The translations under genes and the position numbers were made by a program. Shown in pieces: positions 46,445-55,212 of a stretch of DNA of 64,000 nucleotides. The notes below the pieces were generated by a model that did no database searches, was not told the DNA's origin, and saw only the letters and a program-made list of their open reading frames with translations. Source of the stretch: Akanthomyces muscarius (taxonomy: Eukaryota > Ascomycota > Sordariomycetes > Hypocreales > Cordycipitaceae); NCBI RefSeq assembly GCF_028009165.1, contig NC_079243.1, forward strand, positions 4,092,001 to 4,156,000. Reading direction: 5' to 3'. Position 1 is the stretch's first letter; every line of letters begins with the position of its first letter.

Positions 46445-47943
46445 CTATTCCGAAATCTCAGTAAAAATATTAGACAGCCTTGCTTCTGTCGTTTTGAACT
46501 GCGCTGGTATATTTGTATCTTCCAGCTCTTCACCCTGCGCCACCATCTTCGCGATGCCCTGCGTCATGGTCGGTATCAGCAACATGCCACCGCCGTTGAA
46601 CCTTGCCAGAATCCACTGGTTGCTGGTCCCTGGGACCCTTCCAGCATGAGGAAGGCCGTCTTTCGTGATTCCCATGACTATAAAACGTTAGCAACGCCAA
46701 TCGAATAAGAAGAATTGATTTGGGATTCCACTTGCCACCAGTCCATGTCGAGCCGACCTTGGCCTCGCTGTTTTCCCATCCATAGAAATGCTGCTCATCA
46801 AAAGCCCGGAAATCCTCCGCCACCTGATCATTGAGCAATCGAGAATCGTCCACCGAGTTGAACCTCGAGTTGAGCCCTTTACCACTGCGATCGTCAGGCG
46901 CCAAGCTCCGGCCGCCGCCGCCGTGGATGACGGCGCCGTCGGGGCGAGGATTGAGATAGTCGACCCACGCCGTGCTGTAGTGGAAGTTGAACGTGGTGGC
47001 GATGGTTGACAGTCGGTCGAGGGTGGCTTGGTTGGGGACGATTCTCGAGTTTTGGCCGAGGATGGGCACGATGACGCGGCGGTATTGCGGGAGGAGACCG
47101 GCGACGTAGCCGTTGGAGGCATACACGACCTTGTTAGCGCGGACCTCGCCTCTTGATGTTGACAGGATCACGGGTGAGCCTTCAGTATTCGGGTTTTGAA
47201 TGGATTCGACGGGTGTATTGGTGTGTAGAGTGGCCCCGAGCTCAATGACACGCTCGAGGAGACCAATCACGAATTTGTACGGCCACAGCGAAATGGCCGG
47301 AGAGCTAAAGGCACCAACAGCGCCTTTCACGCCGGTAATCTGTTTCAGACATATGTTAGTGATCCGCCCACTTTCCCTGATTCTTATATTCGCTATAGTT
47401 CTTCTGTGCACATACCCTATCGAGATACGGCCCTTCTACCCACTGCATATCCTTCAGCCAGGTAACGCCCTTCTTCTGACGCGTAGTCAACCAGCTCTTC
47501 AATCCAACCGCATGCTCCTCGTCAAAGAGCATGTCAAACGACCGCCGGACCTGAAACTCGCACTCGATACCTTCTTCCTCGGCAATCTTTTGCAAGCAGT
47601 GTCGCTGCGCTTCCGACCACGCAACCAGCTCCGCGGCGGCATCGACGCCATGCTTCTCGTACCAGTCCTTGAGCGACGCGAGCTTGATCTTGATGTGGCC
47701 GCCGTTGCGCGCCGTTGCTCCTGAGCAGGCATCCCGCGCCTCGATCAACGTGATGGATGGACGCTTTTGGGGATCACTGTTCTTGAGGATATGGTAGGCG
47801 GTGGCAACACCAGCGAGGCCCGTGCCGATAATGGCAATGTCGACCTGCTTGGGGACGGTTGCGGAGGAGCAGAAGCTGGCTAGTCGGTGCGGCTCCGAGA
47901 GCCAGTACGAGGCGGTAGAGTTCGCCACAGGCGTAAAATTCAT
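46445..47943 (-). CDS. FAD-dependent amine/amino-acid oxidoreductase (DAO fold)
   Basis: Join of complement(46445..46677, 46736..47339, 47416..47943), 454 residues. The N-terminal FAD-binding Rossmann motif is VDIAIIGTGLAGVATAY (residues ~34-50), followed by the ATARNGGHIK motif characteristic of DAO-family oxidases. The C-terminal FAD-closing block is WTG-V-MGITKDGLPHAG and later FNGGGM. The closest family type is the gamma-glutamylputrescine oxidase or glycine/sarcosine-oxidase-like group; the substrate is unknown. Intron 1 (76 nt) is GT-AG. Intron 2 (46678-46735, 58 nt) gives the conserved WTGxMG only if it begins with GCAAGT, a GC-AG intron. No signal peptide is seen, so cytosolic or peroxisomal location is possible; the C terminus (TEISE) is not a PTS1. 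Confidence 0.85.
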
Positions 47944-48862
47944 GGCTCGGGATATATCTCTAGAAATCGAAACTTTGACCTAGCTGCAGTCTGAGCTTGC
48001 GTGATGCATAAAAATTTAGGTAGACTTGCGAGAGTGAGGAGTTGGTGTAATAGTCGCCTAACATCGGCCGTTGCACCCGTGAAGCATACGTAAGTGGTGA
48101 ACCTGTTCTGAGATGCCACGCTAAAGACGAGGCTGCGCAAGCCTTGTGGCACGAAAATCGCCGAGATTAATGTGAGGCTGTTTTAAATGTCCGCAACGGT
48201 TTACCCAGCTTTTTTCAGTATTTTGACGGTTAAGTTCCGATGTGTTCGCCTGTTAAAAGCAATGCCGGTGTCAAGGCTGAGATTCTCCCGTGAAGGCTTC
48301 TGGCCTTTGCGTTGCTTGCCGGCATATTGACATGACCCGCGGACTTTCGAGGCTAGTTCTTTTTTTAGAAATCTCGCGCAAGTTAAGTCTGGTAGAATAT
48401 CTGATATGTTTGCGACTTGTCGGATGCATATGAGTCAGCTGGCAAGCTTTGAAACAATATCGTCTCCGACTATTTGAACGGAAGCAGCGGCGAGTCTGCA
48501 CGGTGAACGTTTTGCGGGCCAAGTATAGCCTAAGCATAGTTGCTGGACTTACGTGTTGCGTTCAAGTAAGTATTGATTCTATATGTCAAGCTTGCAATGG
48601 TGCACTTCTCCGAGCGATCGTGAGCAAGCTCTGTCTGTCTGTCGCTAACAGTTTTCAGTATCATGTACAACTAACAGGGCTTGGAAATATATAGCGCAAG
48701 TAATAAGCCAACAACCCACACAAAGAACTTGGATATCAGAAGGAAAGAGGAAGAAAGTTACCAAGCTTACCATTTCGCTCCTGGAAACAAGAATAGCACG
48801 TTTTCACCATTGCCGCAACTGCATTTTTTCCTATTCGTACCAGCTTAGGAGCCCTGATAGCG
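47944..48862. other. Gene-free stretch (0.9 kb)
   Basis: Promoter side of the oxidase gene and downstream flank of the STAND-like gene. The sequence looks AT-richer than the housekeeping segments. Only short unsupported open frames are present. Confidence 0.5.
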
Positions 48863-50987
48863 TCAGTCAACCCACGCGCCAGGCAATTTTAGAGGCGGAT
48901 TATCAATCAGTTCCCAGAATTGACCAACCATTTCCTCCCACTGTAACTCCCATGTAAATTTCCAGTCCTTTGGTTCCGGCCCGTAGCTGAAAGCAGCGAG
49001 GGAGCACCATGAATGACAATGACGGTCGTGCTTGAAACGAGGCTCGTCCTTGAAGAGATGGTACACGATCTCTTTGATCCCATCGATTTCACGAAAGATC
49101 TTTGACTCCATCTTGCCGTATTCGTTCAGATCAATGCCGGCTTCTTGTAAATCCTCAAACCACTGCTGCAGTGAGTGCTCAGTTCTTCTTCTCCACCGGG
49201 AGAATGTCATAGACTCTATACAAATAGCACAGCCACATTCTTGTTTTTCTATGATCCCATGAAGGACTGTCTCTTGCCAAAGATAGCGAGAAACATGGGA
49301 AGTCGAGAGACTGTCTGCCGCCTCGTCAAAAGAGTGCAGCAAAGTTGTCCATGGCAAGATGTCTCGTCGAAGCTGCCGCCAGCCCTGATATCGACTCAAG
49401 GCTATCGCAGAACCATGTTTGCAGCCGTAACCTGTCATAATAAACCTAATCAGAGGAAATCCATCCGCATCAAGGGCCTGGATGTCCTCTTTTTGCACCT
49501 TGCCGTCGACCCACAAGACGTATCGCAGAGTGTCTATGCCTGCCAGAAGAAGGAGCCTAGGCGAAAGAAAAAGACGATCCTGGACTGGCAGACGGTAATG
49601 CCCGGGGCGGAGGTATGGTAAAAAGAACTTCAGAGCACTAGGACATGTTATAAAAAAAACTTTCGCCATATTGATTTCGGGAAACTCGACCGGCTGTAGC
49701 CAAAAGTCGGCGTAATCATCATAGACGTTGTTGGCAAGTGCAACTTCATGGATGGCTTGTAAGAGCGATTCCGACTGGGACTTCCTCGCTTTGACAAAGA
49801 CGAATTGCCACCCTGAAAAATCTCTCTCAGCGTCAAAGAATTGGGACAAGTCTAGGCCCCAGTCAACCATCGCCGCAACGATTTGAGTCTGGGCGCACAA
49901 CAATGCAAACTAAGTTTCAATCAGCTGAGTCATCAATAGTTTCACAATTCTGAACTCACGTCTAGCAAGCTAAAGCCGTCTTCGGTCACGTCAAAGGGCG
50001 ATGCAAGCTTTCTGTCAAAGAGGTCCAATAAGCCCTCGATGTCTCCACATTTGGCATACTCAATAACTGGTGAATCCTCTGGCACGACGGAGTATGCTCG
50101 AAGCTTGACATCGAAACCACCAGTACTGAGTGCGGACGCTATGCTCCATGCTCTTCGAGTGAGCCAATTCGGTGGCTTAAACTGGAAGTAGTATTTGTCG
50201 CAACCAAGGCTGCCCTCCGACCGTGGTGTACCTCGCCGTCGACTGCCGTCACTTGATCGTGTCCAGTCGAAACCAATACTCCCAATCATGGACACCCCCG
50301 TATGACTGCTCATCAATGCAAACTGCTTTTCATCGACGGGAGCATTTGGTTTCCGGATCAGAAGCTGATGATTCGGTATTTTGTGCGTCTCCTCCTGGAC
50401 TTGATCCAGATCCTGAACCTGTCCACGTTGGTCATTCTTTTGTGACAAACATATGACCATGTCCAATACTCGGTCTGTCGATGAGCTGCTCAATTCTCTT
50501 AGCGAATGATACATATGTATGCACAGTTAATCTGTATCACTAACATTATTCTTAGGTCCATAGCAACCGAAAGCATGGACGCCACTCTGTGCAAACTCTC
50601 CTCAGTTTTTGCCCAAAAGTCCTTTTTGAGAACCAATTTGCCCTTGAGCACCGTCCTCCGCATCCGCTTTGCCGACATGAGCTCCTGTGACACGTCGTCA
50701 ACTGACTTTGACAGGACCTCGACAGCTTCACGGCATTGCACGACAATCCTGGCGCCAACGCTACTGGCCCATGGTCCCCCATCCAGGGTTGGGCTGTTCA
50801 CGCCGAGATCCATGGGCTTCAGTGCCAAGGCATAGAACTCAATTCGGACAGACAACGACTTGATGCTGTCCGGAACCTCCTTGAAGTCCTCCCACATATT
50901 TCTTAACTTCATTGTGCCGGAGATGATCTTGGGAATCACCTCCACAAAGGCGACGCCCGCCGCGACAACGCCTACCACTTCGGCCAT
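48863..50987 (-). CDS. STAND-type N-terminal domain protein with degenerate ankyrin-like region
   Basis: Join of complement(48863..49909, 49960..50485, 50545..50987); introns of 59 and 51 nt are GT-AG (GTTAGT, GTGAGT) and frame closes to 671 residues. Residues 1-~150 (MAEVVGVVAAGVAFVEVIPK onward) resemble the helical N-terminal domain that precedes NACHT or ankyrin modules in fungal NOD-like and heterokaryon-incompatibility-type proteins. Around residue 245 YYFQFKPPNWLTRRAW, and then DSPVIEYAKCGDIEGLLDLF and PFDVTEDGFSLLDFALL (~280-325), match the fixed linker and first ankyrin-like unit of this group. The remaining ~340 residues contain no Walker A/B motif, so there is no NACHT or NB-ARC domain. 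A role in non-self recognition or stress signalling is inferred from the family only. Confidence 0.75.
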
Positions 50988-51882
50988 TGCTGAGAATGAG
51001 AGCTCGGCTAGTAATGAGTAACGTAAAGCGCGGTCAGAATCTTCAGAGATGATGGAAACTCTGTATGGATGAAATGAGAAAAAGCGGTAGGATGCTGCTG
51101 GGCTTGAGGTGAATAGTCATGTTGGCCAGCTGGCTGCGGCGACTGCTTCGCCACGTCCGCGTGCGTTGGGCGTCAGGCTCTGGCAAGGCACACTGAAAAG
51201 GCGGGCGGCTAACGCTGCAGGAGCTGAAGTCGGCTTACCCAATTAGACGGCTTGCTTGATAAAGATCATACATTTACATCATTATCCGAGTCTGCTGTAG
51301 CCTAGTGCATCCCAGTAAGGTGCATAGGGCGTTTTGCCATTTCGCCTGCTCTGGCGGCCGGGGCTTGACGAGGTGTCGGTGTGGAACAGCTGGCTGGTGC
51401 GGATAAAAGTGACTTGCGATCTCTTCATTGGAGCCACAATTCAAATCAAAATCGAGTTAGCTTCAATACGAAAGATCCGAGTTGCCATGCTGTTGAGTGT
51501 TTAGATTTTTTCCCACCTGCTACGTAGTGCGGATTACCAACTCTGTACCTGGCAAGTTGGGGCTTTTTGGAAGGCTGCAGAGCCGCTTCGGCCTTGTCCA
51601 CCGTTGATCAATAATCTCACTTGGTGGGATCTTTCGATTTCGCTTGCCATTAAGCATGTTTCAACTATTACAGTGCGCAACCGCAAAACATTTCGACAAT
51701 CGTTGCCGATGCTCACATGCCTTGCACGTGGACGGGGCTGCGCATCGCCGTAACGCAACGCAACCCACGGGAGAAGCCAAAACTAGATGGGTATTACCTT
51801 GTTCAAAATTAAATATGTATAAAAAAAGTCAAAATCAAACAGGGACAAGCAGAAATATCAAAGTGGTTCATGTGAGGGAGCA
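50988..51882. other. Gene-free stretch with repeat copy A
   Basis: Upstream flank of the STAND-like gene and downstream flank of the HIT gene. It contains one copy of the diverged direct repeat (51344-51535). No coding potential beyond short frames. Confidence 0.5.
51344..51535. repeat. Diverged direct repeat, copy A
   Basis: Aligns by eye with 53530-53705 in the same orientation over about 175 bp, at roughly 70-75% identity. Shared blocks include CTTGACGAGG, GAAGTGACTTGCGA-type sequence, CTCTTCATT and CGAGTTGCCATGCT. Many differences are C/T or G/A transitions. Copy A lies about 0.4-0.5 kb upstream of the STAND-like gene start. Confidence 0.75.
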
Positions 51883-52527
51883 CTACGTTATGCATCCAGT
51901 TGAACTCAAGAGTAGCTGTGTCTCTTTCAATACTCTAGTGTCCGATTTCCACATCAACGGTAGCCATGGCGGGTATTTGAATAGCCATGGAACTAGGTGC
52001 GGCCGGACAATAACATGAAGATGAAGATGGCGGATAGAAATAATATCCGGCCAGAATATATTCCCTAGAAGCTGTCGTCGCCCCCGATGGTATCCCGACA
52101 TGATGGCAGAGGGAGAGATGCCTTGGCATTTCTCCCTAACCAGCTGCTTCTTCACACGGTCCATAGCTTGAACTAACAGAAATGATTTGGGTTAGTGACA
52201 GAAACGCCAGATATTCTATTTGCAATACGTACGAAGACCGATATGCTGGCGATTCAGTCCCTCAATATCTCGGACTGCATGTACTTTGGGCAATATGAGC
52301 CAGTGATATTGGCCCGCAGGCCGTAAGCTATCAATCGCGATTATTTTGTCATCCTTGCAGCTTGTATTAGTGTATCCCTCGTCGATTGATCGGTGCCGGC
52401 GCTCCACGCGTACCTCATAGAGTATGTTGGCAAAATTCGCACGGTCGCAGAAGACGCACTCGTTCTGAAATCGTTCCGTGCAATACAAGCCTGTAAGATA
52501 ATTATATAATCTTCTGATAGCTTCCAT
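51883..52527 (-). CDS. HIT-domain protein (histidine triad nucleotide hydrolase/transferase)
   Basis: Join of complement(51883..52172, 52233..52527); the 60-nt intron is GT-AG (GTACGT...TTAG) and joins IGL to QAMDRV in frame, giving 194 residues from MEAIRR. The N-terminal NECVFCDR resembles the CxxC start of many HIT proteins, DDKIIAIDSLRPAGQYHWLILPK is the conserved strand pair, and HLHLHVIV (His147, His149, His151) is the histidine triad, with the middle His the expected nucleophile. HIT enzymes cleave nucleotide phosphoramidates, dinucleotides or adenylated ends; no zinc finger for an aprataxin role is seen. Upstream frame remains open to 52677 but without support. It lies between the two copies of the direct repeat. 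Confidence 0.82.
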
Positions 52528-52820
52528 CAGGCCGTAGGATGGTGTGGTGGAGCGAAATTGCCAAATACTTTGCTGTACGCAGGTTCTTGTTCTTATGTTG
52601 CCAGCCGTGCCCAGCAGCAGCAGGTGGAGGCCTCGGTTCGGCTGCGGGTCGGAGTGATGATGCACCCGCACCAGCAACCAGCTGAGGCCGACGTAACGGG
52701 CTGTCTAAGGACATATGAAATGGCCGTTCTGACACTGCGTTGCTACGATGAAGATGCACCTTGGCATCCGACAGGGCAAGGCAACACTCTTCACACCTAT
52801 AAGAACATACGGAGCGGTAG

Positions 52821-53414
52821 CTTCTAGGTTCGCGGGGGCCCGTGACTTTAGAGCTCGCCGGATCCCGCGAAAATTACGAGGCACTCCTCCCTTGCTGCAC
52901 CACTAAGTCGCTTGCAGCCCACTGGCAACTCGTTTACGTAGAATCCATCTACAAGGAAGGATACGTTCAGTTTGGCTGAGAGCTTTTCAGTGACTATAGC
53001 TCCAAATGAAAGGACGGTGATGAGATAGTAGAGGACCTAGAGCTCATTTATAAAGGCAAGTATACGAGTCATCAGTTGCAAGAGGCGTTGACTGAAATCA
53101 TCTGCGGCGTTCGTTCGCCGCAGGTTCACGAGTCGCCGCTAGGTCCCTACTTCCAGGTTCTGGCACACGACGTTGGGCTTATGAGCCTGTCTGGCCCCAT
53201 GATGCTTCAGTCTACTTTGTTAGAGAGAAATCCGTCAGACTGGACGTACTATGACGATAGGTGGGAATACGACGTACCGGCCGAGGAATGGGAGTATCGC
53301 GATCATAATTTAGAGCGAAACTTGGGTAGAAAATCAGCGCGCGACCCTCCCGACAGAGACCACGCTCTTCGATTGCGTATTTCACAATCTAGGAAAGCTC
53401 ACGGCTCGATTTAA
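52821..53414 (+). pseudogene. Broken gene fragment with two in-frame TGA codons
   Basis: One frame stays open for 198 codons, from just after TAG (52818-52820) to TAA at 53412, except for TGA at 52977-52979 and 53007-53009. The residues on either side of the stops look like ordinary protein (for example HWQLVYVESIYKEGYVQFG before, DGDEIVEDLELIYKGKY after), without low complexity, and there is no ATG before the first stop. The tail contains an aromatic/acidic stretch (DWTYYDDRWEYDV). I do not recognise the family. The simplest reading is a 5'-truncated gene decayed by nonsense mutations; both stops could come from CGA by a C-to-T change. A run of this length could also be chance. Confidence 0.45.
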
Positions 53415-53529
53415 GAGGGAAACTACTAGTCGTGTAGAGTAAACTAAATTACTTGTGCGCGCCCGGAGGCGCCCCCCACGTTCTCACCAAGGGTTTCTCG
53501 CAACAGCTCCATGACCCGGTTCACCTCCT

Positions 53530-53705
53530 ATGCGTCTGACGGCCGGCTCTTGACGAGGCGACGGTGTATACAGCTGATTGGTGCGCGTAGAAGTGACTTG
53601 CGACCTCTTCATTAAAGCCACGATTTACATCGTAACTGAGATACTTAGCGTTGATGCGAAAAGGCCGAGTTGCCATGCTATTTACTATTCAAATTTCTCC
53701 CATCG
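53530..53705. repeat. Diverged direct repeat, copy B
   Basis: Partner of the copy at 51344-51535, same orientation, 2.19 kb away. It ends about 220 bp before the SNRNP27 start codon and so lies in that gene's promoter region. Together the copies enclose the HIT gene and the broken fragment. Confidence 0.75.
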
Positions 53706-53928
53706 ATATTATCGCATGCTTCTTCGACTGTCGAGCTGCGTGAAACCACTTACACCGGCGGCGGGTGGGGTGCGGCGACCAGGAAAAAAAGTTGGAGCCT
53801 GGCATCAACCAACGTTGCCGATCGCGCCAGCCATCTCCAAACCAAACCATCCACCCGCGCACAAAGTTGTCGCTCCCCAAAAAGCTTTCTCCATCAGAGC
53901 AGACACACAGAAAACCCCCCCAGAAAGT

Positions 53929-54718
53929 ATGTCTGATCAACGACGAGGTCGTCGCCCCGACGCCCGCCGCGACTGGGACGCCCCCTCCGACCGGCGCGAC
54001 GACGACAGCAGGCGCAACAACTACCGATCGAGGTCGCGCGACCGCCGCGGAGGAGGCGGCGGCGGCGGCCACGATGATCGCTCCCGCTCCCCCGACCGAC
54101 GCAGCAGCTACCACCGTCGCGACAACGACGAGCGAGACGGCGGACGCGGCGGTCGCGGTCGCGGCAGAGGAGGACGAGGCGGCCGTGGCGGCGGCAACGA
54201 CAGACGAGGAGGAGACCGAGACTACAGCTCGCGACGCCACGACGACCACCATCGTCGGCGCGACTACGACGATAAGGACGGCTACGACCACAGAGGTAAC
54301 CACCCCAACCCCCCTCAAAACATAACAGTTAACCCGTGCTAACAAACCTCTCCCGACAGGAGGCCGTGACCGCCGCCGCCGCTCCCCCTCACGAAGCCGC
54401 AGCCCACCGTCCCGCGACGCCGACCACCGCATGGACCAAGACCCCAAACCTGCCGCTGCTGCCGGCAAGAACAAGAACGCCGCCGCCGCCGCAGCAGTAG
54501 CAGCAGTGCCCATCATCGGGCAGGAAGGCGGCGACGACGACGAGGACATGGCCGCCATGCAGGCCATGATGGGCTTTGGCGGCTTCGGCACCACAAAGGA
54601 CAAGCGCGTCGCGGGCAACAACGTCGGCGCGGTGCGGAAGGAGAAAAAGACCGAGTACAGGCAGTACATGAACCGCCTGGGCGGCTTCAACAGGGCGCTG
54701 AGCCCGACGCGGGACTGA
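53929..54718 (+). CDS. U4/U6.U5 small nuclear ribonucleoprotein 27 kDa-like (SNRNP27 family)
   Basis: Join of 53929..54295 and 54360..54718; the 64-nt intron is GT-AG and frame closes to 241 residues. The N-terminal half is an Arg/Asp/Gly-rich RS/RGG region with many SR and RGG steps, expected of a spliceosomal protein. The C-terminal ~60 residues carry the family signature: MMGFGGFGTTKDKRVAGNN, then GAVRKEKKTEYRQYMNRLGG and FNRALSPTRD at the very end. The protein is a tri-snRNP component acting at spliceosome activation in the nucleus. It converges on the formin gene, with 494 bp between stops, and AATAAA at 54857-54862 is a likely poly(A) signal. Confidence 0.92.
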
Positions 54719-55212
54719 TTTTTTCTGTCCTTCTTGTTCTTCTTGTTGCCAGCTCTTCCGCAAAAGTCTTTTCCGCATTTGCTATTTCGCAGCGATTCCC
54801 ATTTCTTCAAGGCGTTCCTTTTCTTTAGATTACTAGGGGGGTAGTTGATACACATGAATAAAAAAGAAATGTAATGTTCTTTATAGCTACTAGCCTTTTT
54901 GTAGAGAGAAAGCTAAATCGAAAATGACAAATCCAAGAGAAACAAACCGACCCCTTCCCCCAGTTTCTAAGCAAATGCCAACCGTCAACTAATCGCGACA
55001 AAATGGAAACTGCGTGGACCCCTCCTAATGCTTTTCTGCTCTTTTTCGTCCCGTTCAACAAGGTCAAGGAAAACGACAACAGTCCAGACAGTAAAGAAAA
55101 TTATATGTCTTATGTGCTTGTATGTAAACATTACGTACTTTGTATAGAAAGGAGCGAATGTGTCCCTATCCTTTGGAGCTTCTCTTGGATCCTTCCTCTA
55201 CCATCTTGCCTT
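54719..55212. other. Convergent 3' region between SNRNP27 and formin
   Basis: Both flanking genes end here. AATAAA at 54857-54862 suits the plus-strand transcript. The sequence is AT-richer than its flanks and has no coding signature of its own. Confidence 0.5.

Noticed and set aside
52528..52677. Longer N terminus for the HIT protein from 52677
   Set aside because: The extra 50 residues are His/Arg-rich without similarity to the family, and MEAIRR at 52527 leads directly into the conserved part.
53578..53928. Extended start of SNRNP27 from the frame opening at 53578
   Set aside because: The extension runs through the direct repeat copy B and has no family similarity; MSDQRRGRR at 53929 is the natural start.
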